Assembly (NCBI GenBank): GCA_905221605.1
Contig: CAJNDS010000642.1
Coordinates: 64,001 to 100,100, forward strand
Length of the DNA: 36,100 bases
Direction: 5' to 3'
DNA from: Symbiodinium natans
Lineage: Eukaryota > Sar > Dinophyceae > Suessiales > Symbiodiniaceae
The translations under genes were made by a program, and so were the position numbers. This document shows positions 19,700 through 27,758 of this stretch, one piece after another; the stretch's first letter is position 1; each line of letters opens with the position of its first letter. The notes below the pieces were generated by a model. It had not been told where the DNA came from and did no database searches. It worked only from the letters and a program-made list of their open reading frames with translations.

Positions 19700-19986
19700 G
19701 CAGGCCGAAGAGAAAGAAGAAGCAATCAAAGTTCCATCGGGTTCACGCGATGATTCTCGGGCGGCCAAATCAAAAAGCCATCGCGCCTTACCAGAGGATC
19801 CGGGTTACCAAAAACACAGAATTACATGCTAACAGGCCGGAGTTGATGCACAAGACTGTCCTTTTCCTACTCCATCACAGACAAGTCGGAAAGGATGCGT
19901 TGGATGCCGACCTAGAACTGATGGAGAAGCTCCTGTCAGAGTCATCGACGGATGCAAAGGACGGGAGATTCCGATTTTTCTTTTGA
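19700..19986 (+). pseudogene. Linker region of block B upstream of ASCH copy, frame broken
   Basis: This segment aligns with 13355-13620 of block A: both contain CAGGCCGAAGA, encoding QAEEK, followed by a VPS motif. Near its end STDAKDGRFRF continues a frame that runs into TGA at 19984-19986, while the matching continuation SFDLPNTATLAQAAVDEE lies one frame away, in the ASCH frame. A one-base change in the T-rich stretch near 19974-19982 would explain it. Confidence 0.45.
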
Positions 19987-20566
19987 CCTGCCAAACACCG
20001 CGACCCTTGCCCAGGCTGCTGTCGACGAAGAGCATCCAGAACCGGGAGAACGGAACACGACGCAGACGTGCATGCCACGTCCAGGAGAACGAATCATGGT
20101 CCTCAAAGAACCATGGATGCTGCTCATCCTCAACAAGCTTAAAACAATGGAAATTCGACGCGCTGCCGCCGAGCCTGGAAAGACATGGCTGGCATGCGAG
20201 GGTCGAGTGTACGGCGCGGCCAAAATCTCCAGCTGCGTCCAAATCACACACGAAGAGTTCGAAGCCACCAGAGCGCAGCACCAACACCTGGGAAACATGC
20301 CGCCCTACACCAAAATATACGCGCTCAAGCTTCAAAACATCATCCGACTGGACGCGCCGGTGCCATACTACCGACTGCCCGCAACAGCGCCGTGGATGGT
20401 TTTTCGAGCAGGACCTGGCGAGAAGAGAATCAGAGGCTCCAAGAGAAAGAGAGCTCTCCCAGAAGAAGATGCAACCCTGCAGATCCAAGACACCCTCTTC
20501 GATGGCGCAACTTCGGGAACGCAAATAGCAAGTCCGGCTCGCAAGGATGACGAGGCAAATAGATGA
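19952..20566 (+). CDS. ASCH-domain protein (block B, gene 3'), 204 aa
   Basis: Paralogue of the gene at 14087. The ASCH part runs GERIMVLKEPWMLLILNKLK, TMEIR, GKTWLACEG, VYGAAKISSCVQI and ends IYALKLQNIIRLDAPVPYY. All landmarks, including K-x-KT-x-E-x-R, are kept, in contrast to the two broken genes before it. The ATG at 20072 is the equivalent of 14087; the frame starts at 19952 with 40 extra residues. The C-terminal charged tail ends early at 20566: homology to the block A tail (QDAK and following) continues in another frame, so a late indel has shortened the end. Role unknown, probably nucleic-acid or nucleotide binding. Confidence 0.65.
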   Translation: MQRTGDSDFSFDLPNTATLAQAAVDEEHPEPGERNTTQTCMPRPGERIMVLKEPWMLLILNKLKTMEIRRAAAEPGKTWLACEGRVYGAAKISSCVQITHEEFEATRAQHQHLGNMPPYTKIYALKLQNIIRLDAPVPYYRLPATAPWMVFRAGPGEKRIRGSKRKRALPEEDATLQIQDTLFDGATSGTQIASPARKDDEANR

Positions 20567-20857
20567 GACAACGACCTACAAACAAGATGCCAAAGAGACA
20601 GACCGGGAACAAGCACACTGAAAGGAGTGGGAGCGAACGAGGCTTCGACCAAGCTTTCTCACGCCTGACTCCGCCTGGCTGTGCCCAGGCGCAGCAGGAA
20701 ATCAGTCCCGGAGCTTTGTTTCAAGCGTGACAACAAGCACGCGCAGCTGAAAAGAAGGTGCGGTGTCCACCGAATTCGCATCACTTGCCACGACTGCCGC
20801 GAGCCGATAGGCTCGAAGCAAAGCGCGCAAGCAATAGCAAGAAAACCCGCCGCCGCC

Positions 20858-21655
20858 ATGGACATTGCTTCAGGAAGACGAGCTTGGGCAGACATAGAGG
20901 CGGCCTTGCACAGTTCTGGCGCACGCGTGAAAAGATGCAATTCCGCTTGCAGGACACGGGCGACTCCGAGGAGAGACAACTTCCAGCAAAATCACAAGTG
21001 TAGCAGACCTGCCAAGTGCTCACCAAGCGGTGCGTCGGCCACAACATGCGCAGGAAGGGCCATCCAGATCGCCAACGCGACAGGGAAACACAGGCAGCAC
21101 TTTGTCAAACTCCGTAATGCGCTGCAAGTCTTTTCGTTTCTCTTACTTCGAGCAACCGCTTCCTGCCTCTCCAACAGTATTATGGTGCCCAAGCACGCCC
21201 AGGTGCAACAGGCACTACGTCAAGGAAGACCAAGAGCCGCAAGAAAAACAAGAAGAAGCCGCCTGACCTTCCCAGCGCAGAAACAGAGAATCAGACCAAA
21301 GCACTGCTGGAGAATTCCATGCTTGCAGCCTGCGCCACAAGACTGGAGCTCAGTTGATGTACCAAAAAAAAGCGCATGTGGCGCAAGTTATGATCAAGAG
21401 GTACAGAGGAACCATACCAAAGCTGAGGCGACATTCGCCTACACCTGGAACTGCAAGATTTCGTGCAGTCTGCAATGTCTCACAGCTATCAGCCCATTTT
21501 CCTACGCAACTGGCAAGCGAGTCTGCAACGGCGCTGTCTTCTGCATCGCATGCCATGTCAGTTGTGGCACGACTTCGTCTACAATTGGCAGCCACCAGAA
21601 ACAGAACAACAAGCAACCATGCACGACAGGGCATACCAACACGCACAAAGCATGA
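20858..21655 (+). other. Long stop-free frame, doubtful gene (265 codons)
   Basis: The ATG at 20858 has a near-ideal context (GCCGCCATGG) and the frame stays open for 265 codons (324 from a GTG at 20681). The product is rich in Cys, Arg, Ser, Thr and His, with no hydrophobic-core pattern, and other frames overlap it (21354-21821 and 21463-21810, the latter containing CQLWHDFVYNWQPPETEQQ). I cannot tell which frame, if any, is coding. It may be exons of a decayed gene. Confidence 0.25.
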
Positions 21656-21907
21656 ATTGCGATTTGCAGGTCTCTGGGGGTTCGGCACCAACTGCCCGTG
21701 TGCTGGAGCTGCCTTTTCAAGCCCAGACACCCTCAACTTTGATATTGTTCGTAGCAAATGGGCCAGCGCAGTGCTCGGCACAACCGTTGAAGCAAACATA
21801 CAGAGTTTAATCCCGAGGTAGCCGACCAAAGAAGTGCGCAGCGCAAGAAAAAGAGCACCCAAACAGGCTTCCACTGCAAGCGTCGTCAGCCAATTCTCTC
21901 TCACAAA

Positions 21908-21976
21908 TGTACACACGCAGCCCTGACCTATCGAACGAAAGCAGAATAGCTCTAGCAGATTCTAGCAGCGCCCGCC
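21908..21976 (+). promoter_or_regulatory. Conserved 5' flank of array gene 1
   Basis: The 69 bases before the ATG of array gene 1 match the 69 bases before array gene 3 with about ten differences by eye, with no length change (shared cores GACCTATCGA, CTCTAGCAGATTC and GAGCAGCGCCCGCC-like end). This leader was duplicated with the gene and probably holds the 5' untranslated region. I see no TATA box, which is usual in dinoflagellates. Confidence 0.45.
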
Positions 21977-22528
21977 ATGACAACATTGCTAGCCTGTCTT
22001 GGCACATACCACCTCAGCACGCTCATCCGAGACATGCTGCAAGGAGACGAAGCGCTGCTCTTGTTGCAGCTCACAAACTTTCCGGAGATGAAGCAAATCG
22101 ACTGGGCGCGCCAACTGCGAAAGGCCACGGCCGAGATTCGCGACGTCATGCACCCTCTCAAAACCATCCAGCTACGATTCCCAGGCTTATGCCTTCCAGC
22201 GACCATCAGATGCAGCAAACTGGGAGACCGATCAGACCCAATAATGAGCCATGGCTACGCCGACAAACTCATGCGTTGGTTGCAGGACAACGCTTTCTCG
22301 GGCCTCACTCCCAGCGAAGCGGTCCGGGTGATGAACGCCTGGGAAGAGAGCCGAAAAGACGCTGGAGCCAGACTGAGCGACTTCCTCCATCAAGCAAAAG
22401 CTAAATTCTACTACTCGTGCGGAAGCAACGAGAACTGGCCTTGGAAGCTAGAATATAAAATAATTGTATGTTTCGAGTACCAAAGCATCACAGGAATCAT
22501 TGAACTGCAGCAAGAAGAGATACGATAA
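21977..22528 (+). CDS. Array gene 1 (type A), unknown ~185-aa family
   Basis: 183 codons from the ATG that is conserved in all four members. Common landmarks are M-[TA]-TLL-[AT]-CL at the start, LLLLQLTNFPEMKQIDWARQ, a helix with ATAEIRDVMHPLKTIQLRFP, then TPSEAVRVMNAWEESRKDAG, and near the end an alternating strand pair around IIVCFEYQSITGIIELQ. The fold looks mixed helical, then beta. No enzyme motif, signal peptide or membrane segment is seen and I do not recognise the family. It is most like array gene 3. Confidence 0.7.
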   Translation: MTTLLACLGTYHLSTLIRDMLQGDEALLLLQLTNFPEMKQIDWARQLRKATAEIRDVMHPLKTIQLRFPGLCLPATIRCSKLGDRSDPIMSHGYADKLMRWLQDNAFSGLTPSEAVRVMNAWEESRKDAGARLSDFLHQAKAKFYYSCGSNENWPWKLEYKIIVCFEYQSITGIIELQQEEIR

Positions 22529-22745
22529 CATGATGAACAATTGTGTTCTTGTATGACACCAGAAGACGGAATATCGTTTCACCAGCCAGTCGTGACAGCA
22601 AGGAACAGACACAAAAGAAGGAGCCCTCGCGCACAGAGTGACATGCAAAAGATCGATCGGCAACACTGTCCCATTACCACAAACGGCACCGCGCCAGCCA
22701 CGCAAGGCCAAGCGAGAGAAGTTTTGCACCATCGGCACCTGCGCC

Positions 22746-23300
22746 ATGGCCACGCTGCTTACCTGTCTTCGCACAGACTGCTACAGCACATTCATTCGCA
22801 ACATGCTGGAGACCGAGGACGCCCTGCCGCTGCTGCAGCTGGCCAAGTCCCCGGAGCTGAAGCAAGTCCGATGGGCATGCCGCCTGCGAGAAGCCACAGC
22901 CAGAATTCGCCGCGTCATGGACCCTCTCAAGACCACCCAGCTGCGATTCCCCGGCTTCGCGCGTGCTGTGACTATTAGCTGCAGAAAGGCCGCGAAGACA
23001 TCCGACGCAGCGACAAGCATCCAAAACTACCTAAACCTTCTGGCTTGGATGGAAGCAAACGACTTCGCTGGCTACACGCCCAGCGAAACGGTGCTGATGC
23101 TGAACGCCTGGCCCAAAAGCACCAGAGACACAGGGGCAGAACTCAGCGACTTCCTCGAAGAAACAAACACTGCGTTCTACTTCATGACCAACTTCCAGGA
23201 GCCCGGAAAGTTCAGAGCGAACATGTGCACAAAGACTTGGTGTTTTTTCACGTACGACGGTCTTGCAGGTGTCCTGGAAACGCAGGACACAACACCTTGA
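22746..23300 (+). CDS. Array gene 2 (type B), unknown ~185-aa family
   Basis: 184 codons from the ATG at 22746 (GCGCCATGGCC); the frame is open further upstream but the family start is at this Met. It begins MATLLTCLRTDCYSTFIRNM and shares ALPLLQLAKSPELKQVRWA with array gene 4 almost identically. Later come TPSETVLMLNAWPKSTRDTG and TWCFFTYDGLAGVLE. The middle region (residues ~80-95, around CRKAAKTSDAATS) varies in length and sequence between members. Function unknown. Confidence 0.7.
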   Translation: MATLLTCLRTDCYSTFIRNMLETEDALPLLQLAKSPELKQVRWACRLREATARIRRVMDPLKTTQLRFPGFARAVTISCRKAAKTSDAATSIQNYLNLLAWMEANDFAGYTPSETVLMLNAWPKSTRDTGAELSDFLEETNTAFYFMTNFQEPGKFRANMCTKTWCFFTYDGLAGVLETQDTTP

Positions 23301-23427
23301 CCCGTCGAGCCAGAAAAAATCGACCAAATAAGACATGATGAACAGAAGACCGGAGACCGCGAAGACAAAGGACAGGAGGACCCAAACAGATTTCCACCTC
23401 AAGCGTCATCCGCCAAGATCTCTCACG

Positions 23428-23476
23428 CAGTCTCCCTCTCTCTCTCTTCTCTTTGTCTCTCCCTCTCTCCCTCTCT

Positions 23477-23507
<31 letters not shown>

Positions 23508-23540
23508 CCTCCCTCTCTCTCTCTCTATCTCTACCTCTCG
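23428..23540. repeat. CT-rich simple repeat
   Basis: About 110 bases of almost pure C and T, mainly CTCTCT with CCCT interruptions. It lies between array genes 2 and 3, just before the conserved 5' flank of gene 3. The matching place before array gene 1 has only a short TCTCTCTC, so the tract expanded after the duplication. The minus-strand frame rich in Arg and Glu through it is not a gene. Confidence 0.9.
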
Positions 23541-23545
23541 ACCAA

Positions 23546-23614
23546 TGTACACTAGCAGCCACGACCTATCGAGCGGAAGCAGACTTGCTCTAGCAGATTC
23601 GAGCAGCGCCCGCC
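23546..23614 (+). promoter_or_regulatory. Conserved 5' flank of array gene 3
   Basis: Same-length partner of 21908-21976. It ends GAGCAGCGCCCGCC directly before the ATG. Confidence 0.45.
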
Positions 23615-24160
23615 ATGACGACATTGCTAGCCTGCCTTCGGACGGACCACTACAGCACGCTCATCCGAGAAATGCTGCAAGCAGACGAAGCACTGCTCTT
23701 GCTCCAGCTCGCAAACTTGCCGGAGCTGGTTCAGATCAAATGGGCACACCGGCTGCAAAAGGCCACTGCGAGGATTCGCAGCGTCATGGACCCTCTCAGA
23801 GACATCCAGCTGCGATTCCCGGGCTTCTTCTGTCCAATGACCATCAGATGCAGAAAGCGCGGACACCGATCAGACCCGATAGTGAGCCAGGACAATGCCG
23901 AAGACCTTCTGCGTTGGTTGAAGAGCAACGATCTCGCGGCCTTCACTCCCGGCGAAGCGGTCCTGGTCATGAACGCCTGGGAAAAGAGCCGAAGAAGCGC
24001 TGGAGCCAAATTGAGCGACTTCCTCCAAGAAGCAAACGCCGAGTTCTACTACTCGTACAGATTCACCGGAAACTGCCCTTGGAAGATACGAGCAAGAGTA
24101 ATTGTGTGTTTCGAGCACCAAAATCTCGTCGGCTTCATTGAACTGCATGAAAAAGAATAA
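23615..24160 (+). CDS. Array gene 3 (type A), unknown ~185-aa family
   Basis: 181 codons. Starts MTTLLACLRTDHYSTLIREM and has LLLLQLANLPELVQIKWAHR, then TPGEAVLVMNAWEKSRRSAG, and ends around VIVCFEHQNLVGFIELH. It is closest to array gene 1, including its 5' flank, and lies 1638 bp after it. No stops or frameshifts, so it seems to be maintained. Confidence 0.7.
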   Translation: MTTLLACLRTDHYSTLIREMLQADEALLLLQLANLPELVQIKWAHRLQKATARIRSVMDPLRDIQLRFPGFFCPMTIRCRKRGHRSDPIVSQDNAEDLLRWLKSNDLAAFTPGEAVLVMNAWEKSRRSAGAKLSDFLQEANAEFYYSYRFTGNCPWKIRARVIVCFEHQNLVGFIELHEKE

Positions 24161-24366
24161 GAAAAAACAATTGTCTCTGTATGGCAGCGTCGTCTCACAC
24201 CAGCCGGCCGTACGAGTAGGGCAGGGGACACGCAGGAAAGCAGCCCTCACGCAGTTCGAGCAACAACGAAAAGCGGTGCTGGAGGAACATCAGCAAGCTT
24301 GTCTTGTGGCCACGCAACTGTACCGCCAGCCACGTGACATCAAGCGGGTGAAGTTTTTGCCTCACC

Positions 24367-24933
24367 ATGGCCACGCTGCTTACCTGTCTTCGCACAGACT
24401 GCTACAGCACATTCATTCGCAACATGCTGGAGACCGAGGACGCCCTGCCGCTGCTGCAGCTGGCCAAGTCCCCGGAGCTGAAGCAAGTCCGATGGGCATG
24501 CCGCCTGCGAGAAGCCACAGCCAGAATTCGCCGCGTCATGGACCCCCTCAAGACCACCCAGCTGCGATTCCCAGGCTTTGTGCGCGCCGTGACCATCAAC
24601 TGCAAACGCAGAAAAGGATGGAAGGCATCCCGCCCAGTGATAACCATGGAAAACGTCCAAAACCTGATGGGTTGGATGGACGACAACGACTTCGCCGGCT
24701 ACACGCCCAGCGAAACAGTACTGGTGATGAACGCCTGGCCCAAAAGCACCAGAAACACGGGGGCAGAACTTAGCGATTTCCTCCAAGAAGCAAACGCTGC
24801 TTTCTACTACATGATCAATTTCGAGGAATCGCCGCCCAGCAACCGTAGAGCAGCCAGGTACATAAAGACAGTTGTGTTTTTCCAGTACAAAGGTCTTGCA
24901 GGTGTCCTGGAAATGCAGGATGCAGCGCCCTGA
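24367..24933 (+). CDS. Array gene 4 (type B), unknown ~185-aa family
   Basis: 188 codons from an ATG in strong context (CTCACCATGGCC). The first ~75 residues are almost identical to array gene 2, while the C-terminal half has drifted more (an insert with KRRKGWKASRP, then VVFFQYKGLAGVLEMQ). It lies 1621 bp after gene 2, about the spacing of genes 1 and 3, as expected if an A-B pair was duplicated as one unit. Confidence 0.7.
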   Translation: MATLLTCLRTDCYSTFIRNMLETEDALPLLQLAKSPELKQVRWACRLREATARIRRVMDPLKTTQLRFPGFVRAVTINCKRRKGWKASRPVITMENVQNLMGWMDDNDFAGYTPSETVLVMNAWPKSTRNTGAELSDFLQEANAAFYYMINFEESPPSNRRAARYIKTVVFFQYKGLAGVLEMQDAAP

Positions 24934-25074
24934 CCAGTCCACCGCCGGAAAGAACATCTCTGATGACGACAACATGCACGAGCATTTCGTGCCGCTCACA
25001 CACTGCATCAAATATCGCTGCAAGCGTTTCGGCTCGAACCAAGCAAGTGTTGGAAGCACGAGACACAATGAGGC

Positions 25075-26097
25075 ATGCTACACTTCCGAAAGATCAATGG
25101 CGAACTAGTTTGCAGTTGTGCCGCCGACGCCTGCAAACCAACTGCCGACGACGGGAGCGTCTTGGAGGCTTTCCGCAAGTACCTGCACGAACATGAAGGC
25201 GCCCCGCGCTACAGAGCCCAGTTCATCATCGGCAACAAGATCACAGACGACAAGCAACCGTGGAACAACCTGAGCACGCTGATCGCAAATCACGGAAGCA
25301 TCGACGTCCAGATGGTGGTGCCGGACTTCTTGCCAGGAGGCGAGACGGGCTTCAAGCGCGCCATAAAGCAAGGCAACTTGAAAAGAATCGAAGGCATGCT
25401 GGAAAGCTTCGCAGACCCCAACATGCGCATGGACAAGGAGCGAGAATTCCACTCGCAGCCGCTGCAGGTGGCGGTCAGCTTACGCGAGCACGACATCACA
25501 AAGGCACTGCTACGGGCCGAAGCGAACATAAACAACCTGACCGACGACCCGCCCCTGAACATTGCCTGCCGCAACCATGACCTCAGGACGATGCAGCTGC
25601 TGCTGCGGTCCGCAGCCGATCCCAACTGCAGAAACAAGCTGGGCGACACTCCCTTGCATGCCTGCATCTTCCACGGCTCAGCCTCCACGACAGCCCTCCT
25701 TCTTCGGTTTCGCGCAAGCATGGCAGCGGAATGCCGTCCCAAAGGGATGACGCCTCTTGGGCTGGCCGTTCAGTGGGGTCTGGCCGATGCCACGAAGTTG
25801 CTACTGACAGGCCAGGCCATGCTGCAGGAGAACAGAGCATCCCATAGCGCTCTGCACGTTGCCGCCGAGCACGGAAACATTCCGTTCATGCGAATGCTGG
25901 TACATGCCAGAGCAGACCCCAACGCCACCAATCGTCACGGAGAGATGCCTTCGGACCTCCTGCCCAAGCACACAACTTTTCGAGAACGCTTTGTCTGCAG
26001 ACGAATTTTGTCTGAGAGAACAGCCGTAGTGCCTCAGTCTCACCTTCCATGCGCACACACGGCGCAGGACTTGGAGTTCAAGAGCTTTGCAGACTGA
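25075..26097 (+). CDS. Ubiquitin-like/ankyrin-repeat protein 1, 340 aa
   Basis: Residues 1-82 (MLHFRKINGELVCSC, later RAQFIIGNKITDDKQPW and IDVQMVVP) fit a diverged ubiquitin-like domain: a strand with Gly turn, a helix, the Q-F-I-x-G-x-x-I-x-D segment and a final strand. From ~95 to ~305 there are about seven ankyrin units, the best being DTPLHACIFHGSASTTALLL, MTPLGLAVQWGLADATKLLL and HSALHVAAEHGNIPFMRML. Ankyrin repeats bind partner proteins; no catalytic domain is present. The start at 25075 matches the start of the neighbouring paralogue. A ~35-residue tail after the repeats is absent in the paralogue. Confidence 0.85.
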   Translation: MLHFRKINGELVCSCAADACKPTADDGSVLEAFRKYLHEHEGAPRYRAQFIIGNKITDDKQPWNNLSTLIANHGSIDVQMVVPDFLPGGETGFKRAIKQGNLKRIEGMLESFADPNMRMDKEREFHSQPLQVAVSLREHDITKALLRAEANINNLTDDPPLNIACRNHDLRTMQLLLRSAADPNCRNKLGDTPLHACIFHGSASTTALLLRFRASMAAECRPKGMTPLGLAVQWGLADATKLLLTGQAMLQENRASHSALHVAAEHGNIPFMRMLVHARADPNATNRHGEMPSDLLPKHTTFRERFVCRRILSERTAVVPQSHLPCAHTAQDLEFKSFAD

Positions 26098-26342
26098 AAA
26101 GCGCTCTGCGCAACTGAGCATGCTCATTCAGCCCGTGAACGCCTGGACCAGTCGCAGCAGGCGAGCAAAAAAACAGAATCAAAAGACAAGAAGCGAGCTC
26201 GCAGTTTGGCAGTCGAGCAGGAAAACCTGTCGACACATGCAAGCGATGCTTCGAACCCAATTCCATCGCACCCGGCTGTGTTTCGGATCGAAGCAAGCCT
26301 GTATTGTTCAATAACCTCAAGTCCAGCCCGCGCAAAAGAAAG

Positions 26343-27350
26343 ATGCTTCACTTCCGGAACATGAACGGCGAGGTGGTCTGCAGCTGCGCCGCAGAGGCCT
26401 GCGCGCCCGCAGCCGACGACAGGAGCATGGCCGACGCCTTCCGCAAGTACCTGCGCAAACGAATCGGCGCCCCAAGGTACAGAACTCAGTTCATCGTCGA
26501 CGGCAAGATCACAGACAACAATCAACCGTGGAGCACCTTGAGCGCTTGCACAACAACCCTCGCCAACCTCGACATCCAGATGGTGGTGCCAAGCTGCGTA
26601 GCGGAAGGCCACAAGGAGCTCAAACGCGCAATCAAGCAAGGCAACATGGAAATGGTCAAAAGCGCGATGGAAAGCTTCGCAGACCCCAACATGAGCATAG
26701 ACATTGTCGAAAGCATGGGTCCCGACGACATGAACATCATGAACATTGACACCCAAGAGATTGACCTCCAACCCGTGCAGCCCCTTCAGCTCGCCGTCTG
26801 CCTGAGAGAATACTCGATCACAAAGGTGCTGCTGAAAGCTGCAGCGAACGTCAACAACACAAACAGCAGTCCGCCGACCTTGAACATCGCCTGCTACAAC
26901 CACGACCTCAGGATGATGCAGCTGCTGCTCATGCGCACAGCGGACCCGAACCACAGAAACAAGCTGGGCTACACCACCTTGCACGCCTGCGTCTTGCGCG
27001 GCGCAGCCTCCGCAACAGCCCTCCTTCTTCGGTTTCGCGCAGACATGGCCGCCGAATGTTGCTGCGACGGACTGACCCCTCTGGGGGTGGCCATTCAATG
27101 GAGCATCTCCAGCGCAGCAAAGTTGCTGCTGGCACATCGAGCCATCGTGCACGAAGCCCGAGCATCCCACAGCGCTCTGCACGTTGCCGCCGAGCAAGGC
27201 AACACAACATTCATGCGAATGCTGGTAGAAGCCACAGCAGACCCGAATGCCACCAATCGTCATGGGGAGACGCCGGCGGACGTCCTGCCCAAGCGCTCCA
27301 CCTTTCGTGAACGCCATGTCTGCAGACGACTACTGAGCGAGCAGCTGTAG
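26343..27350 (+). CDS. Ubiquitin-like/ankyrin-repeat protein 2, 335 aa
   Basis: Tandem paralogue of the previous gene, 245 bp downstream. The Met at 26343 is chosen from the shared start MLHFR; the frame is open 13 codons further up. It has the same N-terminal domain (FIVDGKITDNNQPW) and the same series of ankyrin units (TTLHACVLRGAASATALLL, LTPLGVAIQWSISSAAKLLL, HSALHVAAEQGNTTFMRML). An insert of ~15-20 residues after the first unit (DDMNIMNIDTQEIDL) is not in the other copy. It ends soon after the last repeat at TAG. Confidence 0.85.
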   Translation: MLHFRNMNGEVVCSCAAEACAPAADDRSMADAFRKYLRKRIGAPRYRTQFIVDGKITDNNQPWSTLSACTTTLANLDIQMVVPSCVAEGHKELKRAIKQGNMEMVKSAMESFADPNMSIDIVESMGPDDMNIMNIDTQEIDLQPVQPLQLAVCLREYSITKVLLKAAANVNNTNSSPPTLNIACYNHDLRMMQLLLMRTADPNHRNKLGYTTLHACVLRGAASATALLLRFRADMAAECCCDGLTPLGVAIQWSISSAAKLLLAHRAIVHEARASHSALHVAAEQGNTTFMRMLVEATADPNATNRHGETPADVLPKRSTFRERHVCRRLLSEQL

Positions 27351-27758
27351 TGCTCAGCGCTCAAGCAGCCGTGATAAGAACAGAAAATCATCAAATCTCC
27401 TGCCAAGACGAAGCCAGGAGAGCAACAGAAATGACTGGCACCGATACGACAGCATGCCATGAGGGAAGAAAGAGAAAACAAAATCAGACCGGTTAGCTAT
27501 GCCAGACTTGGTGCGCTGAGCAATCAGCTCTCGTGCTGGAAGCATCAAAGCAGGGTTTTGCCGCTGCACTGCGCATCAAATAAGCATCATCAAGCAATGG
27601 TCTTTTTCTGCCACCAAGGTCTCGCAAGCTACTAGACCAAGAAGGACCAGTGATCTCCATCAGAAGACAGTTGCCAACAACGCGCAGAACAAAAAGACAA
27701 CTTGCGTCCTAACTCTTGCCAACAAGCTTGACATATCCTTGCAAACACATTCGCGCGC
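27351..27758. other. Gap before the Helitron coding region
   Basis: No credible frame. A Helitron 5' end (TC followed by a conserved tip) may be here or further left, but I cannot recognise one. Confidence 0.4.

Noticed and set aside
23248-23624. Minus-strand frames with long Arg-Glu runs
   Set aside because: They come from the CT-rich simple repeat on the other strand.
26124-27317. 397-codon minus-strand frame
   Set aside because: It lies opposite the second ankyrin gene, whose frame has clear ankyrin repeats; the minus product shows none.
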